Shown here: positions 43,206 to 54,639 of the stretch, piece after piece
Numbering within the stretch: the first letter of the stretch is position 1
Layout of the letters: every line of letters begins with the position of its first letter
Source: Termitomyces sp. T153
Lineage: Eukaryota > Basidiomycota > Agaricomycetes > Agaricales > Lyophyllaceae
DNA: 64,000 nucleotides
Assembly (NCBI GenBank): GCA_018296165.2
Contig: JACKQL020000044.1
Span: 372,001-436,000, forward strand
Reading direction: 5' to 3'
Made by a program: the position numbers and the translations under genes
The notes under the pieces: generated by a model
Databases searched by the model: none
What the model saw: the letters and a program-made list of their open reading frames with translations, nothing else
Told to the model about the DNA's origin: nothing

Positions 43206-45348
43206 ATGGCGCCGCCCTCAACTCTGTTCTCGATTGGCCTCGGCACAGTTATTATCTTTTGGGCCAGGTGTTACTTTTCAAAGAAACATCCACCGTTGCC
43301 GCCAGGACCTCTGGGGGACCCCATCATAGGCAACGTTCGCTCGATACCCTCGGATGATCAGGATCTCTTCTTTTATGAACTTGGGAAAAAATATGGTGCG
43401 TTAAGTCTACTACTATCTCATCCAAAGATTCATCAGAAAGCAGGAAGCGTCTCATACCTAAGCGTTCTTTGCCAACCATTTATTGTGTTAAATAGCGTAG
43501 AAAGCGCTGTCGAACTTCTGGACAAGAGGGGCACAAATTACAGTGGAAGACCTAGATTTCCGCTGACAGAAGTGTCCGTCGTTTTCTTCCCTGCATTCTT
43601 GTTGGTCTATATGGCCGATTATATTCTGTTCATTAGGATAGGTTTTAGGCAGGCTCTCGTTTTTCTGAACTACGGAGCCGACTTTAGGTTACATCGAAAG
43701 ATGCTACAGAAGTACTATGCTAAAGATAAGATTCTGCCGCATCGTCGAATCCTTATTCAAGAGGCCCGTATCCTAGTTCAAAACCTTGCTTCAAAACCTC
43801 AAAATCGGGAAATCATACTCCTGCGGTATTATTTGCTCTCATTCTCCTATATCGTAACCATAAGGCCTAATTACTTTTGTGCCCTAGTTTCTCTACCGCG
43901 ATCATCATCGCAGTTTCCTATGGACATCGAATTAAAGATGATGATGATCCTTACCTCAAAGTCGCTGATGACATGTGTCGCCTCGCAGTTCCCACTATCA
44001 CCCCTCCCGAAGGCACAGTTGTTGACATCTTACCGTGGCGTGAGTAAAATGTAATAAATTATATTTATAGATCCCTTGACAGACGCTTTACTAGTTCAAC
44101 ATTTTCCGTCATGGTTCCCTGGTACTTATCATGTGAACCGTGCCAAAGAAGCAAGGAAATATGTTCGCCGCCTCTACGAGTACCCGTACAACGATGTTAA
44201 AAGAAAACTTGTTCGTTTATAAGTTCTTTCAATAACAGTGGCATGTCTTCACAACTATCTCAGGCGGACGGGACCGCAAAGCCCTCATTTCTCGCAACCC
44301 AGCTCGAGGAACTCCAGAATGGCGAAATAGATGCTGGTGTCACCATCGAACATATTCAGGGTGCTTCGGCGATCACGTATGTTGCAGGCTCAGAGACAGT
44401 GTGTGAATTTATCCGATTGGGCAGCATCTAGTATTGACAACAGTTCCGAAGACGTCTTCTACGTTGTCCATCTTCATTTTTGCGATGCTCCTCTATCCGG
44501 AATGTCAAATCAAAGCCCAGGAAGAAATCGACAGAGTGATAGGATCTGGTCGTCTTCCTGAGTTCAGTGATCGCGAGTCACTACCGTACGTCGAAAGTGT
44601 TTTACAAGAAACACAAAGGTAACTCTTCCACAACTGTGCGAGTTGTATAACTGAAGTGGATCAGATGGCATCCCACTGTCCCAATGGGTCTGTCCTGCTG
44701 ATCGCTCTCCTACTAGTCAGTATCACTAATACACTTAATCAGGCGTACCTCACTATTCCATAGAAGATGATGTATACAACGGTATGTTTATACCAAAAGG
44801 TTCTATTATAATCGCAAACGCGCGGTATGTACCGCTTGCACACTGTCGATATGTTTTGGCTCTACTCATATTACGTTGACAGGGGGATGACATTGGATGA
44901 AAATGTCTACTACGAACCCTTCATGTTTAATCCCGATCGATTTTTCCCAAAGCCCATCGGCCGTGGAGAGCCACACCCTCCCACCAGCTTTGGCTTTGGG
45001 CGTAGGTTAGTCGCCAGCCAACGCCGAGATTAACGGTTTAAACGTATATGACTCCCAACAGAATTTGTCCCGGCCGCTACCTTGCAGACGACAGTCTCTG
45101 GATTGCTATGGCTACAATTTTAGCCACTCTTTCGATATCCAAAGCGATCGGGGCGGATGGGAAGGAGATAACGCCTGAACTGAAGTTCGATTTGGGAGTA
45201 ACAAGGTCGGTGTTTTCTGCGAAGTGCTGCTAAACCCGTTGAATCATCTTCTGATTACAGCCAACCACATCCGTTCGACGCTGATATCCACCCGAGGAAC
45301 GCGATCGCTGGATCTCTCATTGCACAGGTCATGAATGAGATTAATTAG
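43206..45348 (+). CDS. Cytochrome P450 monooxygenase, intact, 12 exons
   Basis: Exons: 43206-43395, 43444-43573, 43637-43825, 43888-44039, 44071-44210, 44264-44398, 44452-44618, 44665-44687, 44743-44824, 44883-45005, 45062-45205, 45261-45348. All introns are GT-AG (31-63 nt), phases join throughout, and the product is 520 residues, normal for the family. Landmarks: N-terminal anchor (LFSIGLGTVIIFWARCYF), hinge PPLPPGPLGDPIIGN, LCQPFIVLNSVESAVELLDK, helix C region LNYGADFRLHRKML, HFPSWFPGTYH, I-helix AGSETT, K-helix ExxR in LQETQRWHP, PDRF in FMFNPDRFF, and heme loop FGFGRRICPGRYLAD with the ligand Cys. It should be an ER-bound oxygenase working with P450 reductase; substrate unknown. The sequence resembles the fungal OrdA-like group (CYP64-type) common in mushroom genomes. 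Its partner across the 5' region is the 7TM-type gene. Confidence 0.92.
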
Positions 45349-45869
45349 TGCCGTCGTTGTTTTCTGCATTGGTTGCTGACACTCGGATCCACCCGTTCTT
45401 CGTTAGAGTATATATTATCGTCACACATTGTGTACTTAGATTGCTTGATTAATTGTTGCTATAGGTAAATCCATACAAGAACATTGGCATGAAAGTTTCC
45501 AGTTATGACCCTGCCCGTGTCAAAACTAGTATACTTGCTTCGGCTTTGCAAGCGAAGCGTTCATCAGTTACAGTGAATCGAGTCTGGAGAATAAACTTCG
45601 TTGTTAAATGGTACAGGCATTACGCCTTTGTTGAGAATTTATTCATCCTTCAATCTACACTGATATCTCCAGTGTCTAGATGAATGATTAATCTTATGTT
45701 ACTGGTACTCTTAAGCATCCCTGATCAATGTAGCAGGGTCCTTCCGACGAGGCTTTATGACACAGATACATTGTCTCTTCCATGAGAGTTGGGGTAAAGC
45801 ATTGACAAGTCACAGTTCCTGATTTGTTTGGGAAGTCAGAACAAGCCTCACAAATCAGTACTAAAACTC
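45349..45869. other. P450 3' flank, no gene
   Basis: 3' untranslated and intergenic DNA. A 64-codon plus frame at 45489 has no motif. Confidence 0.4.
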
Positions 45870-46200
45870 AAATCATTTTCTCTTTCACAAAGTTGAACGG
45901 CACATCGCGCATCGCAAGGAGATCTTATCGAGCTCCAGGAGCAAGACGTTCAAATCCAGCTCCAGGAAATCAGTCTGGGATAAAACAAACTGTGAGAAAA
46001 ATGAGAAACGTAATGAGAAGTACAATGCAAAAGTCATTGTTACAAGTATACTCACGACTAGGAATCAAGTCGACTATATGGGCGCCAACCACACCCGCGG
46101 CTGCAATCGTGCATACCCCCTTTGACGCACGCAATCTGAAGAACTGTGCAAGATATTCAAGATGTCGTTTGATCTTTCCCCGTATGGAACCTTGAAGTGG
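45870..46200 (-). pseudogene. Cytochrome P450 relic
   Basis: Read leftwards on the minus strand: an exon-like piece (YLAQFFRLRASKG, then VVGAHIVDLIPS, about 46160-46050), a GT-AG intron-like stretch (GTGAGTATAC...TTTTCTCACAG), then IPD-stop-FPGAGFERLAPGAR-stop-DLLAMRDVPFNFVKEKM (about 45985-45870). This matches the middle of P450s (the PSWFPGAGFKR...W...PFNFVKEQM region) with Trp codons turned to stops. It is closer to the usual PGAGF type than the intact neighbour (FPGTYH), so it is a different paralogue, in convergent orientation. The rest of the gene is gone. Confidence 0.65.
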
Positions 46201-46678
46201 AAGTGCCCAGTTGCAGCCAATTCTACAATGATCATAGTCCCTTAGATTATACCTTACTTATCTAATTATTATATTTTACATATTGCACATTTTACATAAT
46301 ATGCTAGTGCTTACATAAGGATAGTTTTTTGTGTTCTATACTACGTACAGGAATCCTAGTGATTGGGATACTTCTGTATCTGCGTGAATGCAAGCAGATA
46401 ACCTGTAACAACGTTACAGTCTAGGCAATGGGTAACTTCTATTTATTGTATATTTAGATCCACCCTTCAAGCCAGATAGACTTTTTTCCAGGGTTGACTT
46501 CTGCTTGGAGTTTTTCCGCCCCATAACAACATTACATTTTTTTGCAGTACCCAATGTGATACTTGTATGGAAACCCAAAGAGACCAAGTGTATCCATTCA
46601 ATGTTGGAAAAATCTTCTGGGCCGGATCAAGTGGGATGAGGCCAAATCAGGTGCCTTTAGACCAGTCCAATTGTCAAG
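46201..46678. other. AT-rich gene-free boundary
   Basis: No gene recognised. CpG falls off towards the repeats on the right. Confidence 0.4.
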
Positions 46679-46800
46679 CCTGATCAGATCAGTGGTGACT
46701 GATCAGACTTCAGCCTGATTAGACACATGGTCTGACCAGGCACTGGTTCTGATTAGGCACAAGTCTGACATGGCCTGATTAGATCAAATGATTGTGGAAA
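46679..46800 (+). repeat. Short CTGATCAGA/CTGATTAGA repeat cluster
   Basis: Copies of CTGATCAGA, CTGATTAGA and CTGATTAGG with CTGACCAGG recur about every 15-30 bases. The core CTGATCAG is a perfect palindrome. Confidence 0.55.
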
Positions 46801-46832
46801 ATTATTAGATGCCAGTGCTTGTATTTGATTCA

Positions 46833-46998
46833 CCTTGCCTTACTTACTTACTTGTACTGACTTACTTTACTTACCTGACTTACTTACTGACTTTACCTTA
46901 CATTTACTTATCTTACTTACTGACTTTACTTTATATTGACACTTACTGACCTTAGTTTCTGACTCACTGTACTTTTACTTATGTTACTTTTACTTATG
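46833..46998 (+). repeat. TTAC/CTTA-type microsatellite array, left half
   Basis: Irregular array of CTTA/TTAC/CTGAC units (TACTTACTTACTTGTACTGA and similar) up to the left edge of E5. The right half continues at 60863-60925 after the TTATG duplication, so E5 inserted inside the array. Confidence 0.75.
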
Positions 46999-47215
46999 TG
47001 TAATGTTTCCATAATGGTTTGCACAGCTTATGGTTCACACCTTGTAAGTCAAAACCAGTTGATAGTTCTGTCTATGAAGTATGAAGTAAGGTGCTGCCTT
47101 ACATAATTAAATGTATAGTACTTTTAGGGATAGCATCATGTGATGCTATCCATATAATTAAGTAATAAGAAAACTAAGTAAGAAAGGTGAAGCAAGTAAT
47201 GGTAACTCCATTACA
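46999..47215 (-). repeat. 3' LTR of E5 (family D)
   Basis: The minus strand starts TGTAATGGAGTTACC at 47215, right after the polypurine tract, and ends GGAAACATTACA at 46999. It is 217 bp. A partial copy lies at 32815-32937. Confidence 0.88.
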
Positions 47216-47449
47216 TACCTCCCTTTTGAGTCTGTTAATGAACTCACTTCCAAGAACAAATGAAGTAAATGAGAGACAAAGAGTGGGATACGGCATCCTA
47301 CCCAAGAGGGTGCACTGGAATCCAAGTATGAATTCCTACATATCGCTGTGGTAGAACTAAGCAGTTCTACATGCACAACATATATCTCAGCATGCTGTCC
47401 AACTGTGCTGAGTGGAGAATGTGGGCTACTCAGGCCTGTGTGTGTTGAT

Positions 47450-49324
47450 AGTGTTTATGTGAGCACCACTAGTCACTCACTCAGCTCATTTGTCCATCTT
47501 TGAGGCCTCTGCTTCCTTGCTGCTCATGATGTCCACTCAGCACTCTAATACAGTGTTAGCTGTATCACTGGAGCCACTGGTTCTAGCATCAGGGGCAGTA
47601 GGAGTAGCAACATTAGTTATTACCACTGCTTCAGTGGTGCTGGGGACAATTTGTGGAGTCATCACTGGTTGGGCAGTTGTGGTCAATGCAGAATCATCAA
47701 TGTAGTCCAATTTCATGGACTCCTATGAAGGTGCATTGTCTGAGGATGCACCAGAGCTTAATGCTGGATTAGTAGTGGCCAAAGCCACTGATGACAATGG
47801 CCCCTCCTCAGTTGGGGCTGCACTTGTGGAGGGAGCCACTAGCAAGAGTGTCTTTGCTGGCACCATCATGGCTCTCACTTCTGCAGGTCAGTGCAAGAGG
47901 TGAGTAAAGATACCCACCTCACCATAGCACAGCCATTCAGCTATACTGAGGGGTGAGTGGCCTCTACTCTCATGGATTTGGAAGAGAGCATGTAGAGGTA
48001 CTCCCTGTCACCAGCAGTGGGAGCATACCACCCATTGTACCCCTGTACAGTGGGGGGTATTCCAATGGTTAAGAGTCAACAAAGGTGTTCATTGTCAACT
48101 CACATGAACACTAACACTAAGTGGTGCCTTATGAGTTGAGGATTCCTCAACAAACACAGATAGCTCAGTGCAAGCCTTCTTTGCCTCTGGAGGATTTGGA
48201 GGGAGGCAACATGCTTCCCCTTCCCCAATGCTGAACAAAAGAGTCCATCTGGGCCTCATCCTTGATTTTGAACAATGGCAAGTTCATTCAGAACTTGAGC
48301 CAGTGCAAGTTGCACTACAGAGTTCTCAAGGACATCAGCACCAATGTTCTCTAGCACTCCAGCGTTGTGCAGTGGCTAGAGCAGTAGAGCAATTTGCTCA
48401 TCTGAGGTGGTGGAAGGCTCATGCTCTTCAGCTTTGCCCTTGCCCTTCTGCTTTACAGAGAAGTGTCACCTAACCATCTTCTAGGTGGTTGACAAGAGAG
48501 TGCTACTTGTGCCAGTGCAGAAGATGACATTGCAGTTGCCTTACCTTTGCCTTTGCTAGTCAAGGTGGCCTATGGTTACTCTGATATGCTGGAAGATGCA
48601 GAAGGCACATCAAAAGTATGTGCCAATGTAAGTAGCAGCAGATATGACTGCCTAGGAGATGCCAACAACTCCATCAGAGCCATAATCAACTCTGAGCCCT
48701 CATTGTCACCTTCTCTTGCCTCTGCTGATGATGCTGCAGGGACAGAGATCCTTACTTGTGAAGATATTGTGGCAGGTTGTTGTTGTTGACCTGCCATGCC
48801 CATTGTACAGCTGAGGCTGACCATTGGAGGTGGGGCCACAGTAAATTGTGGCACTACATATTGTTGGAACTCCTGGGACCACACTAGTAGTGTGGCCACA
48901 GTATATTTCCAAAGTTGGATTGAGGGGGGGCCAGTGGTCTCCCACATCCTCTTCCTGCTCCTTGAGGAGGAACTTGTGTTCCCCCATGCCCTCTGCCTGC
49001 TCTGCCTCATTGCAGGAGCACACTGCATCCCCATGCTGGCAACTGTTGCATTGCCACTGTGTAGCTAAGTGGGGCCACATCTCCTGGCAACACTGACAGT
49101 CCTCTGCTTATAGGACTTGTGTGTCTATGAGCTGGGGCTGCTCTTCTCATTGTTGGGAGTGCTATGTTCCCTGGCACTAAGCCTCCTGCCAGTGCAGCAA
49201 AGCCACCAAAGCCAGGGAGTGCACTGCTCCCTGATCCTCCTCCTTTTGAGCTCTGTCCAGAGCTCATCAGACAACTTGGCAGATCTAGATCTGCCTCACT
49301 AGCTTGTTTCTTTTTCTTGCCCAT
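47450..49324 (-). pseudogene. E5 extra ORF downstream of integrase
   Basis: It starts MGKKKKQASEADLDLPSCLM at 49324, about 150 bases after the integrase frame ends, in the same orientation. It includes a Cys-rich stretch (CQCC...CNSCQHGDAVCSCNE, about 49100-49020, possibly metal binding) and long Ser/Thr/Ala/Pro-rich parts (TTTAQPVMTPQIVPSTTEAV, DARTSGSSDTANTVLE, about 47690-47530). Stops break it. It is not part of the standard gag-pol set and has no recognised domain. Basic start plus Cys cluster could suit nucleic-acid binding, but that is inference. Confidence 0.5.
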
Positions 49325-49475
49325 GGGACAAGGAGTCTCCTTGTAAAGTTAGTGTGTAGCATCAACGATGTGAGAGAAGACAAAGTTCAGTTGGACTTTG
49401 TGCTCAGCTAAAAAATTGGCTGACATAATTATTGATGGCCACCAGCACAGTGGCCTATTAACCTTCTGGAATAAG

Positions 49476-50600
49476 TCAAGTTGACTTAGACCTTCTAGCC
49501 AACTGTGCAGGGCACTGCATGCCCTGCAACTTGAGATATCTGTCAAGGGCTGCCAGGTCCTTGCAGGTCTTGAGAGACTCCCAAGTGGTGTCCCCAAGAC
49601 TCCAACAAACCTCAAATTTGAGGTTCTTACTATCCCAACAATGACCTACTAGATCATTGACAAACCATTCTTGGTTGTCTGAGGTGCCAAAGTTGTAAGG
49701 CTCTGGCATCACCCTATTGGAAAACAGTGTGTTGTTGCTGACCTTATGCAGTTGCAGCAACAATATATGGAACTTAGGGTGTAATCTTGGTTCCTGGAGT
49801 GCCATGGGCAACTCTAATATATAGTTGGATGTCTCATTGTAGGCCTTCAGAATTCTATACAGCCAAACCCACTTTGAGCAGAGCTTTCTTGCTCTGCCTT
49901 TATGCAGGTTGAGATTTTTTGTTGAAAGGTACACCAATGCACATTTCTTGAGGTCAGGATCAGGCCTGCAATGTGAGTTGGCCATGCACATCTCTCAGAT
50001 GCATGCCTCAATCATTGTGTCATGTGCCACTGCCAAGTTCTTTAGAGTTTGGCAGGCAAATTGCTAGATTCCTCTTGAAATTTCAGTGTCTGACCTAATT
50101 ACCCATATCATAGATGGCATGTACCCACCATTCAACTCAAACAGTGCAAATTGTGTCATCTCAGACATACTTGTGTTTATCATGAGTTCTGTTAAGTCTA
50201 TACAACTAAACCAATCTTTTTGGTCTGGTTGTACCACCATACAAAGGATCTGGCCAATGTTTCTATTGGCACATTTAGTCTGACCATCTATCTGTGGATG
50301 AAACAATGTAGACATTAGGAGCTTTGCTCCTAACAGCTTGTGTAGTTCGTGCCACCATTTGGATGTGAACTTTGAGTCTCAATCACTGATAATTGAGCTT
50401 GAGAGGCTGTGTAGCCTCACAATCTTACACATGTAAATCTAGGACAGCTGCAATGCTGTCATGATAGTGTGCACCAGAATAAGGTGCAGCATGCTTGTCA
50501 TCTGACATATAACTACTTTTAGGTAGTTATACTCTTTAGACTCAGGGAATCCCTTGCTGTCATTACTGGCAGCAAGTACTTGTGCCTCCTCATAACAAAT
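49476..50600 (-). pseudogene. E5 integrase core and C-terminus
   Basis: Read leftwards: KEYNYLKVVICQMTSMLHLI, SSIISD (second catalytic Asp), FTSKWWHELHKLLGAKLLMS then TLFHPQIDGQTKCANRN (the Glu of the usual DGQTERANR is replaced by Lys-Cys), ELMINTSMSEMTQFALFELN then GGYMPSM. Then the C-terminal region ALVYLSTKNLNLHKGRARKL, LHPKFHILLLQLHKV, FEVCWSLGDTTWESL, a chromodomain-like end. The N-terminal third was lost at the E6 insertion. Confidence 0.88.
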
Positions 50601-50602
50601 GC

Positions 50603-50960
50603 TGTGACAATTGTGCATTTGCCTACTTCTATGGCATTTCCACAGCTTGTTTAACATCTCTGGAGCTTGTTTCAGAGCCATGGAGATCTCTAGAGAACTG
50701 TAGAACTCTCCATATTACCTCACCAATCATTGTTCTAGGGTTAGGACTAGCTCCAGCTTCCTGTACAGCAGTTCTCATGCTTCTGTCACTCACTGATGCA
50801 CTGTGCTAAGAAGCAGGAATCCTTAGACTTGTTCTCTTTGGATTCCCCTCTAGTAGGTGACTAGGTACTGATTATATTGTAGTCTACTTGCTAATATACT
50901 TTAGATTCTCCTCTGCTAGCTGTGTGTTTCAGATCTGCTGCCCTGGAGGTTGCCCTTATA
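50603..50960 (+). repeat. 5' LTR of E6 (family C)
   Basis: The first 30 bases or so are altered compared with TGTCAGGGGACTTCC, and the start is placed at TGTGACAATTG. From TTCCACAGCTTG onward it matches other family C LTRs and ends GGAGGTTGCCCTTATA. It contains TTAGACTTGTTCTCTTTGG near 50828-50846. Confidence 0.75.
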
Positions 50961-50962
50961 GC

Positions 50963-50973
50963 AGAACAAATCT
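50963..50973 (+). other. Primer-binding site of E6
   Basis: AGAACAAATCT, two bases after the LTR, complementary to AGACTTGTTCT in the LTR at 10 of 11 positions (one C-to-T change). Confidence 0.5.
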
Positions 50974-50999
50974 CCTAAAACTGGTCTGGAAGCCCCTCA

Positions 51000-52262
51000 T
51001 AGCTGCAAGAAATCTCTGAGCCACTATCTGTTGCTTCTCCACTAGGATTAAGTACCACAGAGTTCTATGTCTCAGCTTGCCAGCCTAGACACCCCCTCAG
51101 AGGCCCTGGCCTTCCAGAACAAAGCCTGGACCCATCTGCTACACTTAGAAATCAGGTGCAATTAACACAATCATCTTTCATCCACTACACAATTGAACTC
51201 TCCACCCTCTGTCAAATCACAGATCTTATCTCCCAATTGCTCCAGGCACTGCTTGAACACCTGCCTCCTATGTCCACACCTCCCTCATCTATAGGACTAG
51301 GCCTGACTGCTTCTGCACCCATCCCCACAGCTCTAGTGATCCTATAGCCACAGATTTTATGCCTTGTACTACCAGATGCATACAATGGTGCTTGTTCTGG
51401 CAGATAACATTTCCTCCAATTCTGCCTCACACTCCAATGTGTTCAAAATAGCCTGGGTACTGTCATACAGAAAGATTGGACATGCCTCCACCTACACATT
51501 ATGAGTTTTCTGTTACTCTGGAAGCATTGGAAGTTTCCTGTACTGGGCTGCCTTCAAGAAGGACTTCCATGCAGAGTTTTTCCCACTATATCTTGCCAAA
51601 AGTGCTGGCTTGATGCTATGTGACAGGGAGCAATATGGGCAAGGAAAGTGTATGCTGAATGAGTACATTGACTCCTTCCAGGCACTGGTTGAGCAAGCTG
51701 CCTACCTCTATAGCCTTCAGTTATGCTTCACAATTCAGGATGGCCTGCACTCTGCACTGGTAGAATGCATTGACAATCTTGCAGAGGGCTACCCAGACAA
51801 TAAAAGGATTGTGTCATAGTATGAGGTGGCCCAGGATCAGTAGCAACTCATAGAGATCCAGAGAGAGCTCCACCGCCCACATCCCATGCTGCACCCAACT
51901 CTGGTTGTTAGCCTTCACCACCCTATACCTGCTTGCCCAATGCCTGCCCCTACTCTGGCCATCCCTGCAACATGCCCCCTGCCACTGGGTATTTCCAGGG
52001 ACATGGATGCAGCTAGACAGCTCTATGCTGTGCCACTACTGTGCCAGAGATGCCAGAAGCCTAGGCACTTTGCACAACACCACTGCCTCTTGAGTCTGGA
52101 GGTATATTACCTCTCTACAGCAGAGCAGGAGGAACTTCTCCTGCAACTGCTGGCTGCAAAGGATGCTGCCAAAGCTCTATTACCAGATAAGCTAACACCA
52201 GAGTTGACCCTAAAGGAGACTAGCATGTGCATGTCACTCCCAGAGCTGGAGGAAGATTTTTA
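51000..52262 (+). pseudogene. E6 gag
   Basis: N-terminal part SSFIHYTIELSTLCQITDLI then LLQALLEHLPP (51174-51265). Capsid region: W-containing segment near 51470-51600, then CMLNEYIDSFQALVEQAAYL, LCFTIQDGLHSALVECIDNL then AEGYPDNKR (51648-51815). Zinc knuckle CQRCQKPRHFAQHHC (near 52044-52090; the last Cys is displaced by one residue from CX4H X4C), then YYLSTAEQEELLLQLLAAKD and a terminal ELEEDF-stop at 52262. Frames shift between blocks. Confidence 0.8.
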
Positions 52263-52509
52263 GTTGAGCAATGGATGAGATGTATGCCTCTTGCTGAATG
52301 CTAATAGATTCTCATGCCTGTTGTTAGAAAATGAAATTGCCTTTTCAGATGCCTCTTATTCTAAGACAGAAGAACCTCAATGTTCCCCTCCAGACATACA
52401 AATACCAACTCCAGAGCCCTGCCAAACTCCCCAGCACCTGCTAGGCTTTGCTAGCACTGCCCTTTCTGGGTGCATCAAATGCCCTGATAGTACATAATGA
52501 CTTCAAGCC

Positions 52510-52853
52510 CATCTGCCAACTCCCTGCATCTTGACATGGAAATAGAGACTACAGATGCCCAGCAAACCTGCAGAGTCACTGCTCTTTGAGATAGCAGAGC
52601 AATGGAACTATTCTTAGACTCAGAGTTTGTCAAGTGCCATGGCCTGACTATGCAGCCCCTCTCCAAGCCCATTCTAGTCTATAACATTGATGGAACACCC
52701 AACAAAGCAGGTACCATCAGCTCTGTAGTCAACCTTGTCCTCCGTTATTGGAACCACATGGAGCATGCTGTTTTTGCCATTACCAGTTTGGGTAGGCAGA
52801 ACATGATTCTTAGTCTCACATGGCTCCACAAGCACAACTTCAAAGTAGATTGA
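52510..52853 (+). pseudogene. E6 aspartic protease
   Basis: LHLDMEIETTDAQQTCRVTAL, then RDSRAMELFLDSEFVKCHGL with the DSG active-site start changed to DSR and a preceding stop. Then SKPILVYNIDGTPNKAGTIS, VVNLVLRYWNHMEHAVFAIT and LTWLHKHNFKVD. It ends where the RT linker begins. Confidence 0.8.
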
Positions 52854-53249
52854 ACTCAGGGAAAGGTAACTATGAGAAGGTGCCCTCAAAAGTGCCCTGC
52901 ATGTGCCGCTAAGGACAGGAAAGAACACTAGGCTCAAGTTTGAGAGCATACAGCCATCCACACATGTTGCATTGGGCCTCTCCCCTTTGCCAATCTGGAC
53001 CTGTTGGATCTCCTGCCTCTGGCATTCCATTGTGGAGAGGCCCTCTACAAGAACAACTGCAGTAGTGGCAGATTCCTAGAGGAGGAACGTGGAGAGGAGT
53101 TTGCTGGCATACATGAGCTAGAGTTCCCAGACAAAGTGGTAGAGGTGGGAGACTGGATCTACACTACTGCCATACACTTGCTCCCCTCTGTTGCAAATAT
53201 CCAGGCTATCCAGACCACATCTTAGCAGTTGGCCCAGGTATTTGCTGCT

Positions 53250-54450
53250 GATGCCATGCCCTGAGAGTTCTGGGATGTAGTACCCCCCTACCTCCATGTG
53301 TTCAAGAATGTTTTCTCCTTATTTGACTTGCTTCCAGAGTGCAAACAGTGGGACCATGCCATTGAACTACTGCCTGATTCCATGCCCTTCAGCTGTAAGG
53401 TCTACCTGCCAGTGCCTAGGGAGCAGGACAAGCTTAATGCCTTCCTACAAGAGAACCTGGACTCTAGTTGCACATGCTCTTCCAAGTCTCCAATGGCTTC
53501 TTCTATCTTCTTTATCAAGAAGAAAGATGGCTTGCTGTGACTGGTCCAGGATTATTGGGTTCTCAATGCTATGACAGTGAAGAACCACTACCCCCTCTCC
53601 CTCATTTCCAAGCTCATCAACAACTTCTGGGGTGCACACTACTTCATTGAACTGGATGTCTGGTGGGGCTACAACAACATGCATATTCAGGAGGGAGATG
53701 AATGGAAGGCCACCTTCCAGACCAACCAGGGATTGGTTGAACCTCTTATTATGTTCTTTGGACTCACCAACAGCCCAGCCACCTTCCAGACAATGATGAA
53801 TGACATCTTCCAAGACCTCATTGCAGAGGGTGTAGTGTGTATATATCTTGACAATATTCTCATCTACACCAAAATGCTGGAAGAACACCACTGAATCACT
53901 CACTTTGTCTTGGAACATCTCTGCTAGCACCAGCTCTACCTCAAACCAGAGAAGTGCAAGTTTGAGCAGACCTGGATTGAGTATCTTAGCCTGATCATCT
54001 CATAGGTCTGTTCTCCTCTTACCAAACAATAACTTCCCTTTCCAAGTAGAAGCTGACAGCTCCAACTTTGCCACTGGAGCCATTCTTTTATAGCAATCAC
54101 TAGAGGATGGAAAATGGCATCTGGTGGCCTTCTACTCCAAGAGCCTAAATGTGGTAGAGCAGAACTATGAGATCTACAACAAGGAGATGCTAGCCATCAT
54201 CTGGTCATTCAAGGAGTAGCAGCACTTTCTGGAAGGCATGCAGCATAAGTTTGAGGTCTGGACAGAGCATAAGAACCTCAAATACTTCCAGACAGCCAAG
54301 AAGCTCAACCATCAACAAGCCCAATAGTCTCTTTACCTAGCCAGTTTTGACTTCTTGTTGCACCACAAGCTTGGCTGGAGTATGGGGAAACTAGATGCCC
54401 TGTCCTGGAGAGCAGACTATGGCACAGGGAGGAGGACAACAGGAGGAGGA
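53250..54450 (+). pseudogene. E6 reverse transcriptase and RNase H
   Basis: Linker VPPYLHVFKNVFSLFDLLPE-like; SSIFFIKKKDGLL; NNFWGAHYFIELDVWWGYNN then MHIQEGDEWKATFQTNQGLV; MFFGLTNSPATFQTMMNDIF; CIYLDNILIYTK (YxDD has become YLDN, 53838-53872); RNase H with [28 protein letters not shown], and [20 protein letters not shown] (about 54245-54305). The stop at 54218 stands for the Trp of EEWQHF. Confidence 0.88.
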
Positions 54451-54639
54451 CAACAGCAACATTGTGCTCTGCCCCAAACTATTTGCAATCTAAGCTATGG
54501 AAGGTCTAGCCATCCAGGAAGCAGAAGTAGACATCCTCCAGGACATCTAGCATGGAAATTAAGATGGTTAGCAGGAGGAACTCTTTGCTCAGGAAGCTTA
54601 GGCATTGAAATTGGAGTGCACCACTGGCACCCAGTCTGT

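Noticed and set aside
46679..46800. CTGATCAG repeats as a CRISPR-like or operator array
   Set aside because: Unit spacing is irregular, there are no unique spacers, and the setting is eukaryotic repeat DNA.
47490..47705. Plus-strand hydrophobic frame (possible membrane protein)
   Set aside because: The minus strand has the Ser/Thr-rich extra ORF of E5 in the orientation of the element; the plus frame is its complement.
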